A stretch of DNA of 64,000 nt, from positions 1 to 64,000 of the forward strand of contig SCRN01000022.1 of assembly GCA_004322045.1 (NCBI GenBank), written 5' to 3'. Under the pieces are notes generated by a model, which saw nothing but the letters and a program-made list of their open reading frames with translations, did no database searches and was not told the origin of the DNA. This document shows, one piece after another, positions 51,658 to 61,111 of the stretch (the first letter of the stretch is position 1; each line of letters starts with the position of its first letter). Origin of the DNA: Paraburkholderia sp. (lineage in GTDB: Bacteria > Pseudomonadota > Gammaproteobacteria > Burkholderiales > Burkholderiaceae). Both the position numbers and the translations under genes were made by a program.

Positions 51658-52629
51658 TCACCCGCGCAACGGCCGCACGCGAGCGATGATTTCGCCGACA
51701 ATGCCGCGCCTGAACGTCAGCACGCACGCAATGAAGACGATGCCGATGACGATCGTCGTCGAATCGCCGAGCGAGTTGAACCACTGTACGTGCGTGAGCG
51801 CCGCGAGCGCGCCGCCGATATCGCCGAGACGGTCTTCGAGCGTGACGACGAGCGCGGCGCCGAGCAGCGGGCCGAACAGCGTGCCCATGCCGCCCACGAG
51901 CGTCATCAGGATCACGAGGCCCGACATCGTCCAATAGGCGTCGCCAAGCGTCTCGAAGCCGAGCACGAGCACCTTCAACGAGCCGGCCAAACCAGCGATC
52001 CCGGCCGACAACACAAAGGCGAGCAGCTTGAAGCGATCGGTGTCGTAGCCGAGCGAGATGGCGCGCGGCTCGTTCTCGCGAATCGCCGTCAGCACCTGTC
52101 CGAACGGCGAATGGACGATGCGCACGATCAGCAAGAATGCGAGCACGACGGCGACGACCAAGACGTAATAGAGCGCCAGATCCGACGTCAAGTCCAAGAG
52201 GCCAAACAATTTGCCGCGCGGCACGCCTTGAAGGCCGTCCTCGCCGCCCGTGAAAGGCGCCTGCAGATAGACGAAATAGACGAGCTGCGCGAGCGCGAGC
52301 GTGACCATCGCGAAGTAGATGCCTTGCCGTCGAATCGCGAAGAAACCGACGATAAGACCGAGCAAGGTCGCCGCGGCCGTGCCGGCCAGCACGCCGAGCT
52401 CGGGCGTGAGCCCCATCGACTCGATCGCGTAGCCGGTCAGATAGCCCGCTGTGGCGAGAAACATCGCATGGCCGAACGAGAGCAGCCCCGTTTAGCCGAT
52501 CAGCAAGTTGAACGCGGCCGCAAACAGCGCGAAGCACAGCACTTTCATCACGAACACGGGGTACGCGCCGAGCCACGGGGCGGCTAGGAGCCCCACGAGC
52601 AAGAGGGCGTACAGCGCTTTTCTTTGCAT
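51658..52629 (-). pseudogene. livM: ABC transporter permease LivM (cluster 2), interrupted by a nonsense codon
   Basis: From the ATG at 52629, which overlaps the livH stop, the frame reads MQRKALYALLLVGLLAAPWL and on to NLLIG, then TAA at 52494-52492 (codon 46), then TGLLSFGHAMFLATAGYLTG and a normal LivM to the end (DRLGDIGGALAALTHVQW, FRRGIVGEIIARV). LivM proteins have an aromatic residue here (GYTGLLSFGHA), so one base change from TAC or TAT explains the stop. The rest of the frame is intact. An internal ATG at 52464 could make a 268-residue product lacking the first membrane segment. The mutation is either recent or a sequencing error; as read, the transporter lacks a full second permease. 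Confidence 0.88.
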
Positions 52630-53513
52630 TACCGCTCCTTGCCGAAAAGACCTGCGGGCCGCACGAGCAACACGATCGCCATGATGACGAAGACGACGGT
52701 GGCCGAGGCCTGCGGGTAGAACACGCGCGTGAAGCCTTCCACGACGCCGAGCATGAGGCCCGTGAGGATCGAGCCCATGATCGAGCCCATGCCGCCGATC
52801 ACGACCACTGCGAACACGGTGATGATCATCGACTGGCCCATCAGCGGCGAGACCTGGATGACCGGTGCCGCGAGCACCCCGGCGAAGGCTGCCAGCGCGA
52901 CGCCGAAGCCGTAGGTCAGCGTGATCATGAGCGGGACGTTCACGCCGAACGCCTCGACGATCTTCGGATTTTCCGTGCCTGCGCGCAGATAGGCGCCGAG
53001 CCGCGTCTTCTCGATCACGAACCAAGTGGCGAAGCAGACGACGAGCGAAGCGACGACCACCCACGCCCGGTAGTTCGGCAGATACATGAAGCCGAGATTG
53101 GTTGCGCCCGCAAGGAGATCGGGCACGTCGTACGGCTGGCCTGAGGACCCATAGATCGAGCGAAACACGCCTTCGACGACGAGCGTGAGACCGAAAGTCA
53201 ACAACAGCCCGTATAGATGATCGAGCCGATAGAGCCAGCGCAGCATCGTGCGTTCGATGAACATACCGAATAGGCCGACCACGAGCGGCGCGAGCACGAG
53301 CATCGCCCAATAGGGCAAGCCCAAATAGTTCAAGCCCATCCATGCGAGCATGGCGCCCAGCATGAACAACGCCCCGTGCGCGAAGTTGATCACGTTGAGC
53401 ATGCCGAAGATCACCGCTAGGCCGAGGCTCAGGATCGCATAGAACGATCCGTTCACGAGCCCGAGCAAAAGCTGGCTCAGCATGGCCTGCAACGGAATGC
53501 CGAAGATATCCAT
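52629..53513 (-). CDS. livH: ABC transporter permease LivH (cluster 2)
   Basis: The 294-residue permease has about eight membrane segments. The N-terminal LLLGLVNGSFYAILSLGLAV, FGMLNVINFAHGALFMLGAM and the coupling loop near AGTENPKIVEAFGVNV are typical of LivH. Its stop overlaps the livM start (TAATG), so livM is translationally coupled. It lies 87 bp after the binding-protein gene. Confidence 0.94.
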   Translation of the reverse strand: MDIFGIPLQAMLSQLLLGLVNGSFYAILSLGLAVIFGMLNVINFAHGALFMLGAMLAWMGLNYLGLPYWAMLVLAPLVVGLFGMFIERTMLRWLYRLDHLYGLLLTFGLTLVVEGVFRSIYGSSGQPYDVPDLLAGATNLGFMYLPNYRAWVVVASLVVCFATWFVIEKTRLGAYLRAGTENPKIVEAFGVNVPLMITLTYGFGVALAAFAGVLAAPVIQVSPLMGQSMIITVFAVVVIGGMGSIMGSILTGLMLGVVEGFTRVFYPQASATVVFVIMAIVLLVRPAGLFGKER

Positions 53514-53600
53514 TGAACCTGCCGTCGAAAAGAGAAAGACGCGCGCGGGGCAGCCGCGCGCGCCGCTACCGCGTACCGCGCGAGTCCGAGCCTAAGGCTG

Positions 53601-54821
53601 TTACTTCCACAGGTCGCACTGCGTGTCCTGCTTGGACGTGAACGCTTGGTCTCCGGGAATCGTCGCCTTGAGCGTGTAGTAATCCCACGGCTTCTTCGAT
53701 TCGGCCGGGCTCTTCACTTGGAACAGGTACATGTCGTGGATCATGCTGCCGTCCTCGCGCACGTAGCCCTTCGCGTAGAAGTCGTCGACCTTCTGCTTGT
53801 GCAGTTGCGCCATGACCTTGTCCGTATCGGTCGAGCCCACTGCCTTGACTGCGTTCAGATAATCCATCGTCGCCGAGTAGTCGGCCGCTTGCAGGCTCGA
53901 GGGCATCTTGCCGGTCTTCTTGAAGTACTTCTCGGCCCATGCGCGCGATTTCGCGTTTTGATCCCAGTACCAGCTGTCCGTGAGCAGCAGGCCCTGCGCC
54001 GTCGGCAAGCCGACGCTATGCACGTCGTCGATGAACATCAGCAGCGCGGCGATCTTCATCGTTTTCGAAATGCCGAATTCCTTGGCCGCCTTCAACGAAT
54101 TGACGGTGTCGCCGCCGGCATTGGCAAGACCGAGCACTTGCGCCTTCGACGATTGCGCCTGCAACAGGAACGACGAGAAGTCCGACGCGGAGAGCGGGTG
54201 CAGCGCACGGCCGAGCACCTTGCCGCCGTTTTCTTCGACGACCTTGGTCGTATTGGCGTCGAGCGACTTGCCGAAGGCGTAATCGGCCGTGAGGAAGTAC
54301 CACGTCTTCAAGCCCTGCTTGACGATCGCCGAGCCCGTACCCTTGGCCAGCGCCGTCGTGTCGTATGCATAGTGAATCGTGTAGGGCGTGCACTGCTTGT
54401 TGGTCAAGGCATCGGTGCCCGCGCCGATCGAGATGTACGGCCGCTTCTTCTCCTTGATGACGTCGTTCATCGCCAGGCCCGTCGCCGAATTCGTGCCGCC
54501 GATGAGCAGATCGAGGCCCTCGGTGTCGATCCATTTGCGTGCGGTCGAAGCGGCGATGTCTGCCTTGTTCTGGTGATCTTGCGTCAACAACTTGATCGGC
54601 AAGCCGTTGACTTTGCCGCCGAAATCGTCGATCGCCATTTGAATGGCGGTCGCCCCACCCTTGCCGTCGATGTCGGCATAAAGGCCCGACAGGTCGGTGA
54701 TGAAGCCGATCGTGACTTGATTCTCGGCGGCTGCGGCCTGCTGCGCCGCCGTCGCGGCGGCAAGTGCGGTTGCGGTGATGGCGAGAGTGCGAGCAGCGCT
54801 TGCGAGCAACTTGGTCCTCAT
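53601..54821 (-). CDS. ABC transporter substrate-binding protein (cluster 2)
   Basis: The 406-residue periplasmic protein has a Sec signal peptide (about 1-32, ending AAAAE) and a Peripla_BP_6 fold beginning QVTIGFITDLSGLYADIDGK. The C-terminus ends QDTQCDLWK; with the NKQCTPYTI Cys it may form a disulphide. In this subfamily ligands range from branched-chain amino acids to aromatic acids and amides, so I do not assign one. The gene sits between livF and livH in the cluster, 93 bp after livF. Confidence 0.9.
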   Translation of the reverse strand: MRTKLLASAARTLAITATALAAATAAQQAAAAENQVTIGFITDLSGLYADIDGKGGATAIQMAIDDFGGKVNGLPIKLLTQDHQNKADIAASTARKWIDTEGLDLLIGGTNSATGLAMNDVIKEKKRPYISIGAGTDALTNKQCTPYTIHYAYDTTALAKGTGSAIVKQGLKTWYFLTADYAFGKSLDANTTKVVEENGGKVLGRALHPLSASDFSSFLLQAQSSKAQVLGLANAGGDTVNSLKAAKEFGISKTMKIAALLMFIDDVHSVGLPTAQGLLLTDSWYWDQNAKSRAWAEKYFKKTGKMPSSLQAADYSATMDYLNAVKAVGSTDTDKVMAQLHKQKVDDFYAKGYVREDGSMIHDMYLFQVKSPAESKKPWDYYTLKATIPGDQAFTSKQDTQCDLWK

Positions 54822-54913
54822 TGGTATCTCCTTCTTCGCTTATGGTTGTGCGTGCAACTGTTTTCCCAGCATGCGGTGCGCCGTAGCGACCCGCACAGCA
54901 TATGCTTCGCGCT

Positions 54914-55681
54914 TCACACGCCCAGCAGATCGTGCAGCACCGGCATCTTGCTTTCCAATTCGCTCGCGACGAAATGCTCGACGATGCGCCCATGCTCCAT
55001 GACATAGAAGCGATCGGCCAGCGGCGCCGCAAAGCGAAAATTTTGTTCGACCATGACGATCGTGTAGCCGCGCGATTTCAATGCGAGGATCATGCGCGCC
55101 AGAGCTTGCACGATCACCGGCGCGAGACCTTCGGAGATCTCGTCGAGCAGCAGCAAATTCGCGCCCGTGCGCAAGATGCGCGCCACGGCCAGCATCTGTT
55201 GTTCGCCGCCTGAAAGCCGCGTGCCCTGACTCATGCGGCGCTCTTTCAGGTTCGGGAACATCTCGTAGATCTCGTCGATCGACATGGCGTTGCCGCTTAG
55301 GCCCACCGTCGGCGGCAGCAGCAGGTTCTCTTCGCACGACAGGCTGGAGAAGATCGCGCGCTCTTCGGGGCAATAGCCGACGCCGCAATGCGCGATCTTA
55401 TGGGTCGGAAGATGAATCGTCTCGCGCTCGCCGATCAGCACCGATCCCGTGCGCCGGCCCGTGAGGCCCATGATGGCGCGCAGCGTCGTCGTGCGTCCGG
55501 CGCCATTGCGGCCGAGCAAGGTCACGACTTCGCCTCGGCCCACCCTCAGATCGACGCCGTGCAGAATGTGCGATTCGCCGTACCATGCCTGCAAGCCGGT
55601 GATCGTCAATGCGGCCGGGCCATCGGCAACCGCTTGCTCGGCGCCGCTCACCTCGATGTTTTCGCGCTCGGCGTGGTTCAT
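54914..55681 (-). CDS. livF: ABC transporter ATPase LivF (cluster 2), unusual Walker A
   Basis: The 255-residue protein has signature LSGGEQQMLAVARIL, Walker B LLLLDEISEGLAP and switch His replaced by Gln in VEQNFRFA, as usual in LivF. In Walker A the sequence is GRNGAGRTT at 57-65: the near-invariant lysine at 63 is arginine (codon CGC, two base changes from a lysine codon, so not a simple error). Lysine contacts the ATP phosphates, so ATP binding may be weakened, or the partner LivG may carry hydrolysis. It overlaps the livG stop by four bases. Confidence 0.92.
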   Translation of the reverse strand: MNHAERENIEVSGAEQAVADGPAALTITGLQAWYGESHILHGVDLRVGRGEVVTLLGRNGAGRTTTLRAIMGLTGRRTGSVLIGERETIHLPTHKIAHCGVGYCPEERAIFSSLSCEENLLLPPTVGLSGNAMSIDEIYEMFPNLKERRMSQGTRLSGGEQQMLAVARILRTGANLLLLDEISEGLAPVIVQALARMILALKSRGYTIVMVEQNFRFAAPLADRFYVMEHGRIVEHFVASELESKMPVLHDLLGV

Positions 55682-56469
55682 CCGTGGGCTCCGGTCAACG
55701 CCGCATCCGCACTGCCCATATAGGCCTGCATCACGAGCGCGTTCTTCGATACTTCGGCATAGCTGCCCTCGGCCAACACTTCCCCCCGTTGCAGGACGGT
55801 GATCGTATCGGAGATGCCCGCGATCACGTTCATGTTGTGCTCGACCATCAAGATGGTGCGGCCCGCCGAGACCTTCTTGATCAGCGCGGTCACGCGGTCG
55901 ACGTCTTCGTGCCCCATGCCTTGAGTCGGCTCATCGAGCAGCATCAGCTCGGGCTCCATCGCCAACGTCGTCGCAATTTCCAGCGCGCGCTTGCGGCCGT
56001 ACGACAGCTCGACCGTGCGCGTATCGGCGAAATCGGTCAAACCCACTTGCTCGAGCAATGCGCGCGCCCGATCGTCGAGCCGAGTGAGCGTGCGCTCGCT
56101 GCGCCAGAAGTGATAAGCCGTGCCGAGCGAGCGCTGCAAGCCGATGCGCACGTTCTGCAATACGGTCAAGTGAGGAAAGACGGCCGAGATCTGAAACGAG
56201 CGGATGATGCCGCGCCGCGCGATCTGTGCGGGACGCTCGCGCGTGATGTCGACGTTGTTGAAGACGATCTGCCCGGCGCTAGGCTCGAGAAACTTCGTCA
56301 ACAGGTTGAAGCAAGTCGTCTTGCCCGCGCCGTTGGGCCCGATCAACGCATGGATCGAGCCGCGACGCACTCGCAGGTTCACACCGTTCACGGCCGTGAA
56401 GCCCTTGAACTCTTTGGTCAGCCCGCGCGTTTCTAAAATCGTGTCGCCGAGAATCATGTCCCCTTCCAT
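55678..56469 (-). CDS. livG: ABC transporter ATPase LivG (cluster 2)
   Basis: The 263-residue ATPase has Walker A GPNGAGKTT, signature LSYGRKRALEIATTLA, Walker B LMLLDEPTQGMG and His in MVEHNMNVI. It is the LivG type by the long insert after Walker A. It heads the cluster livG-livF-livK-livH-livM. Starts at 56469 and 56457 are both possible. The GMC oxidoreductase gene lies 291 bp upstream on the same strand. Confidence 0.94.
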   Translation of the reverse strand: MEGDMILGDTILETRGLTKEFKGFTAVNGVNLRVRRGSIHALIGPNGAGKTTCFNLLTKFLEPSAGQIVFNNVDITRERPAQIARRGIIRSFQISAVFPHLTVLQNVRIGLQRSLGTAYHFWRSERTLTRLDDRARALLEQVGLTDFADTRTVELSYGRKRALEIATTLAMEPELMLLDEPTQGMGHEDVDRVTALIKKVSAGRTILMVEHNMNVIAGISDTITVLQRGEVLAEGSYAEVSKNALVMQAYMGSADAALTGAHG

Positions 56470-56760
56470 GCGAAGTCAGGCGAAACACTGCAGTGGCACG
56501 CGCTTGGGTCTTGCGCGTTGCATCGTAGTGCGTTGGCCGATGCGCTCCCTCGGTTATCGGAGCGCACGCCGGTTTTGGCATGGTGCATCATTGCGGAGAG
56601 GTCGGCCCCGCCCCATGCGGCATCGCGCATTGTCTCCCCATTGATGCAGCGCAATCATTGGGATTTGCACTAGTGCTTAATTGTCTCGTCAAGCAACGCC
56701 ACGGCGCGAGCGTTGCTAAACGTGTGCACCGTTTGTGCAGCGCCGTGACGCACGTGCTCG

Positions 56761-58458
56761 TCACATCGCTGTCACGATCGGAGCGGCAGCGTCGGCGCGT
56801 GCCGATCGCGCCCGCTCGCGACGATCGGCGCGGATCATGTCGCTCGCGCGCTCGGCAATCATCAGCGTGGGCGAATTCGTATTGCCGGAGGTGATCGTCG
56901 GCATCACGGACGCGTCGACCACGCGCAATCCCGCCACACCCAGCACGCGCAAGCGCGTATCGACCACGGCGCCGGGGTCGTTGCTCGTCCCCATGCGGCA
57001 TGTTCCCACCGGATGAAAAATCGTCGTGCCGATTTCGCCGGCCGCGCGCGCCAGCTCTTCCTCGGTTCGATACTGCGGCCCAGGCAGAATCTCTTCCGGA
57101 AAATAGCGCGCGAGCGCGTTCGCTTGCACGATCCGGCGCGTGAGCCGCAGCGCGTTCGCGGCTACATGGCGATCGTAGTCGGTCGACAAGTAATTGGGTG
57201 CGATCGCCGGCGGCGCAAACGGGTCGGGCGATACGATGTGAATGCTGCCGCGCGAAGTCGGCCGCAAATGACAGGCCGACGCCGTAAAGGCATTGAAGCG
57301 ATGCAAGGGCTCGCCGAAGCGATCGAGCGACAGCGGCTGCACGTGATACTCGATGTCGGGCCGCGTGATCGATGCATCGTTCTCGGCCGACTTGGCGAAC
57401 GCGCCCAATTGCGACGGCGACATCGACATCGGCCCGCTGCGCCACAACGCGTACTGCATCGCGATCAGCATCTTGCCCCACCAATGCGCCGTCATCGTGT
57501 TGAGCGTGCGCACGCCGCGCACCCTGTACGCCATCCGCAATTGCAGGTGATCTTGCAAGTTCTCGCCGACGCCGCGCAACTCATGCACGACCTCGATGCC
57601 GAGCCGCTGCAGACGCGCACCGTTGCCGATACCCGAGAGCTCGAGCAGTTGCGGCGAATTGACGGCGCCCGCCGCCAACACGACTTCGATGCGCGCCTGA
57701 GCGAAGCAATCGCGCGTGCCCGTCGCGCCGCCCCGGTAGGCCACGCCCGTGCAGCGCTTGCCATCGAAGGTCAGCCGCCGCACTTGCGCGCCGGTCACCA
57801 CGGTCAAGTTCGGTCGCTCGAGTGCAGGCCTCAGGAATGCCTTCGACGCATTCCAGCGAATGCCGCGTTTCTGGTTGACTTCGAAATAGCCTACCCCGCT
57901 GTTGTTGCCGCGATTGAAATCGTCCGTGGCGGGGATACCGGCCTCTTGTGCGGCTTCTTTGAACGCTTCGAGCACCTTCCATCTCAAGCGCTGCTTTTCG
58001 ACGCGCCACGGCCCGCCCGCGCCATGCCAGGCATTGGCCCCGCCGTGGTGGTCTTCGCTGCGTTTGAACACCGGCAACACTTCGTCCCAGGACCATGCCG
58101 GATCGCCCGTCACGCGCGCCCACTCGTCGTAGTCCTCGCGCTGGCCGCGCATGTAGATCATGCCGTTGATCGACGAACTGCCGCCGAGCACTCTGCCGCG
58201 CGGATACGACAGCGCGCGGCCATTGAGCCCTGGCTCTTCAGCCGTGCGATAAAGCCAATCGGTACGCGGGTTGCCGATGCAATACAAATATCCGACCGGC
58301 ACGTGAATCCAGGCGTAGTCGTCTTTGCCACCCGCCTCGATCAACAGCACGCTCACGTCGGCGTCTTCGCTCAGACGGTTCGCGAGCACGCACCCGGCCG
58401 TCCCGGCGCCTACGATCACATAGTCGAACTGGCCTTCGAACATCGTTTCGTTTTTCAT
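56761..58458 (-). CDS. GMC-family FAD-dependent oxidoreductase
   Basis: The 565-residue flavoprotein oxidises an alcohol or sugar group. It has the FAD-binding VGAGTAGCVLANRLSEDADV, GMC signature 1 (GGSSSINGMIYMRGQREDYD), signature 2 (AAGAVNSPQLLELSGIGN) and the C-terminal active-site region HPVGTCRMG and NSPTLMIAERASDMI. It resembles choline and alcohol dehydrogenases of this family. I chose the ATG at 58458 with GAGG upstream. Its neighbours are a divergent LysR regulator and liv cluster 2, so it may act on a compound the transporter imports; that is inference. Confidence 0.9.
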   Translation of the reverse strand: MKNETMFEGQFDYVIVGAGTAGCVLANRLSEDADVSVLLIEAGGKDDYAWIHVPVGYLYCIGNPRTDWLYRTAEEPGLNGRALSYPRGRVLGGSSSINGMIYMRGQREDYDEWARVTGDPAWSWDEVLPVFKRSEDHHGGANAWHGAGGPWRVEKQRLRWKVLEAFKEAAQEAGIPATDDFNRGNNSGVGYFEVNQKRGIRWNASKAFLRPALERPNLTVVTGAQVRRLTFDGKRCTGVAYRGGATGTRDCFAQARIEVVLAAGAVNSPQLLELSGIGNGARLQRLGIEVVHELRGVGENLQDHLQLRMAYRVRGVRTLNTMTAHWWGKMLIAMQYALWRSGPMSMSPSQLGAFAKSAENDASITRPDIEYHVQPLSLDRFGEPLHRFNAFTASACHLRPTSRGSIHIVSPDPFAPPAIAPNYLSTDYDRHVAANALRLTRRIVQANALARYFPEEILPGPQYRTEEELARAAGEIGTTIFHPVGTCRMGTSNDPGAVVDTRLRVLGVAGLRVVDASVMPTITSGNTNSPTLMIAERASDMIRADRRERARSARADAAAPIVTAM

Positions 58459-58565
58459 GGCGGCCTCAGAGAGCGCTATTTCGGAACGAAGCGTACCCGC
58501 CAACGCGCCGCCAAATCCAATGAGTTCTCGTGAACTGCGATATAAGGCGCGCTAATATCACGCTC

Positions 58566-59462
58566 ATGGACCTTACTCTGCTTCGCGCCTTCGTCACGGT
58601 GGCGCGTACCGGCAATCTCACACGCGCGGCGGCTCAGCTTCATCTGACACAGCCGGCGGTCAGCCTGCAATTGAAGAACCTGCAGGAAGTGCTCGGGGTG
58701 ACGCTGTTCTCGCGCACCTCGCACGGCTTGGCGCTGACACGCGATGGCCAAGCGCTGCTGCCACATGCCGAGCGGGCGCTGGCTGCCGCGGGCGACGTCG
58801 AGCGGGCGGCCTCGGCGCTGCGCCAGGAAGTGCGCGGCCGCTTGCGCATCGGCACGATCCTCGATCCGCAATTCTTGCGCTTGGGCGGCTTTCTGAAGCA
58901 ACTCGTGGAAACTTATCCTCAGCTCGAAACGGCGCTGCGTCATGGCATGTCGGGGTGGGTGCTCGAGCAAGTGCGCATGCGAGAACTCGACGTGGGGTAT
59001 TACATCGGCCGGCCCGCCGACGATGGCATGACCGAGGGCCTCTTTCACGCGGCGATGCTCACGCGCTTCCAATATCGCGTGCTTGCGCCCGCCGGATGGA
59101 AAGAGCGCGTGGGCCGCTCGTCCGATTGGCGCGCACTCGCCGCGCTGCCGTGGATCTGGACGCCTCCGGCCTCGGTTCACAACCGGCTGCTCACGCGCGT
59201 GTTTGCGCAGGCGGGCGTCGAGCCGGTGAAGGTGGCCGAAGTCGATCAGGAAACGTCGATGCTCGATCTCGTGAAATCGGGCGTGGGCCTCTCGCTCGCT
59301 CGCGATTCGATCGCGATCGCCGAAGCGCACACGCATGCCCTAACGATCGTCGAAGACGTGACAGTGCCCACCGAGCTCACATTCGTCGCATTGGCCGCGC
59401 GCAGGGAGGAACCCGCGATCGCCGCGGCGTTCAAGCTCATCGAAGCGCAATGGGCCGTGTGA
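58566..59462 (+). CDS. LysR-family transcriptional regulator
   Basis: The 298-residue protein has the LysR N-terminal winged helix (MDLTLLRAFVTVARTGNLTR, then LHLTQPAVSLQLKNLQEVLG) and a C-terminal co-inducer-binding domain. The ATG at 58566 starts the winged helix; 12 more open codons upstream lack support. It is divergent from the GMC oxidoreductase with a 107-bp spacer, the normal layout for a LysR regulator and its target. The inducer is unknown. Confidence 0.92.
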   Translation: MDLTLLRAFVTVARTGNLTRAAAQLHLTQPAVSLQLKNLQEVLGVTLFSRTSHGLALTRDGQALLPHAERALAAAGDVERAASALRQEVRGRLRIGTILDPQFLRLGGFLKQLVETYPQLETALRHGMSGWVLEQVRMRELDVGYYIGRPADDGMTEGLFHAAMLTRFQYRVLAPAGWKERVGRSSDWRALAALPWIWTPPASVHNRLLTRVFAQAGVEPVKVAEVDQETSMLDLVKSGVGLSLARDSIAIAEAHTHALTIVEDVTVPTELTFVALAARREEPAIAAAFKLIEAQWAV

Positions 59463-59719
59463 GCGCGAGCGCCGCGATTTGCGCGACGCGCCCCGGTGCT
59501 TTTTGATAGATTAGCGCTTCGCGCCCCGCTCCTCGAACCGGTGCGCGTTTCCTTCTTCGCTTCGCATTGCTCGTTTTCGTTTCGCGCTTCTCGTTGTCCT
59601 CACACGATTGTCGGTGCGCCCTTCCCCCTTGGCCGCATCGACCCGTTCGCCGATCGGACCGATCAATCCAATCGGTCGGCGCCCGCCCGTCTCACCCTAC
59701 GTTTGCATAGGAGCCCGAC

Positions 59720-60250
59720 ATGGCACGCAACATCGAACTCAAAGCGCGCGCCCGCGCATTCGAGGAGCTGCGCGAGCGCGCTGCCTCGCTCGCCGACGAC
59801 GCCCCGCTCATCTTTCGCCAGCAAGATTTCTTTTACGACGTGCCGCGAGGCCGTCTGAAGTTACGCCAGTTCGACGACGGCACGCCCTCCGAACTGATCT
59901 TCTATCAACGCGACGATAAGGATGGGCCGAAAGCGTCGTACTACACGCGCAGCCCGGTCACGAACCCAGAAGCGATGCATGCCTTGCTGGCCACCGCCCT
60001 GACGACGCGCGGCATCGTCACGAAGGAGCGCCAGGTCTATCTCGTCGGGCGCACGCGCATTCACTTGGACCGCGTCGACGGCCTGGGCGATTTCGTCGAA
60101 CTCGAAGTCGTGCTGCAGCCGGAAGACGACGAAGCGAGCGGCACTGCCGAAGCGCATGCGGTATTCGCGAAGCTCGGCGTGCCGCAGTCCGATCTCGTGG
60201 CGCGCGCTTATGTCGACCTGCTCAACGAGTTGGGAACGCAAGCCGCCTGA
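59720..60250 (+). CDS. CYTH-domain protein (class IV adenylate cyclase/triphosphatase-like)
   Basis: The 176-residue protein begins MARNIELKARARAFEELRER, which has the ExExK-type CYTH signature (NIELKAR), and continues with the basic tunnel residues KLRQF, IFYQRDD and DRVDGLGDFVELEVVL. CYTH proteins are either class IV adenylate cyclases or triphosphate-hydrolysing enzymes; this short form cannot be placed without biochemical work. It stands alone after the LysR gene. Confidence 0.85.
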   Translation: MARNIELKARARAFEELRERAASLADDAPLIFRQQDFFYDVPRGRLKLRQFDDGTPSELIFYQRDDKDGPKASYYTRSPVTNPEAMHALLATALTTRGIVTKERQVYLVGRTRIHLDRVDGLGDFVELEVVLQPEDDEASGTAEAHAVFAKLGVPQSDLVARAYVDLLNELGTQAA

Positions 60251-60427
60251 GCGCTGAGCGAGCCCGGCCAGCCGGCCATCCAAAAGCGACGTTTCGCTGA
60301 CGCCCGGGTGGGCCTCAGCGTCATCGGCACGATTGTGAAAGAATGGCCCGATGGGCTTCGGCCGAGCGATGCAACGTGGTTCGGCGTTGCGGGTCAGCCC
60401 AGCTCATGGATGAAAGGAGGCGATGCA

Positions 60428-60724
60428 ATGATCCACAAATTGACTTCCGAGGAACGCGCGACGGCGCTCGCTAGTCTGAAGGGCTGGCAGGCCGTCGCCG
60501 GCCGCGACGCGATCCACCGGCAATTCAAGTTCGCCGATTTCAACGAGGCTTTCGGTTTCATGACGCGCGTCGCGCTCAAGGCGCAGGAGATGAACCATCA
60601 TCCGGAATGGTTCAACGTCTATCAAACCGTCGACATCACGTTGAGCACGCACGAAGCGAACGGCGTGACCGAGCGCGACGTCGAATTGGCCCGATTCATC
60701 GATGGCGCCGCGCGCCATCCCTAG
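60428..60724 (+). CDS. 4a-hydroxytetrahydrobiopterin dehydratase (pterin-4a-carbinolamine dehydratase)
   Basis: The 98-residue protein recycles the 4a-hydroxy cofactor made by aromatic amino acid hydroxylases. The signature [20 protein letters not shown], with the catalytic His pair, and the C-terminal DVELARFID are clear. The ATG at 60428 has AAAGGAGG upstream. The partner phenylalanine hydroxylase (phhA) is not in this window. Confidence 0.92.
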   Translation: MIHKLTSEERATALASLKGWQAVAGRDAIHRQFKFADFNEAFGFMTRVALKAQEMNHHPEWFNVYQTVDITLSTHEANGVTERDVELARFIDGAARHP

Positions 60725-60758
60725 CGGCCAACGCCCGCCGCGGCCCGCGCGCGATCCC

Positions 60759-60980
60759 TCATCCTCGGATGGCGCGCTGGTATTGTTCCCAGGCATCGCG
60801 AGCGGCCGGGTCCAACCCGTCTGCCGGCAGGCTGGCCTGACGCTGTACAATCAGCAGCGCATACGGCTTGGAGAGCGCGCTAGCCTCCTTGCACAAGCTG
60901 AGCTCGTCACCGCTCGCAGGCGAGCGGGTGCGCCAAAAGTTGATCGCGGCTTCTAGTTCGTTGATCGTGATCTCGGACAT
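60759..60980 (-). CDS. DUF3717 protein (73 aa)
   Basis: The protein reads MSEITINELEAAINFWRTRS and continues with DELSLCKEASALSKPYALLI, a small helical domain found mainly in Burkholderiales. Function is unknown. I chose the ATG at 60980 as the family start; 34 codons are open further upstream. It converges with the pterin dehydratase gene and is divergent from the response regulator gene. Confidence 0.85.
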   Translation of the reverse strand: MSEITINELEAAINFWRTRSPASGDELSLCKEASALSKPYALLIVQRQASLPADGLDPAARDAWEQYQRAIRG

Positions 60981-61111
60981 GGTTCGTGATGTTGGCCTGG
61001 GGCGCCCGACTGAGCTTTTTTCTTGCAGCGGCAAGCTCGCTGTGTGGCCAAGAAGGCATCGCCGGTCGGCGTTGCTAGACACGCGTAACTCATTGTACTT
61101 GAGCGAATTCC

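Noticed and set aside
51044-52576. A 510-codon minus-strand frame across the livM end and spacer
   Set aside because: Inside livM it is out of frame with the conserved permease, and it runs through a strong terminator; it has no coherent protein features.
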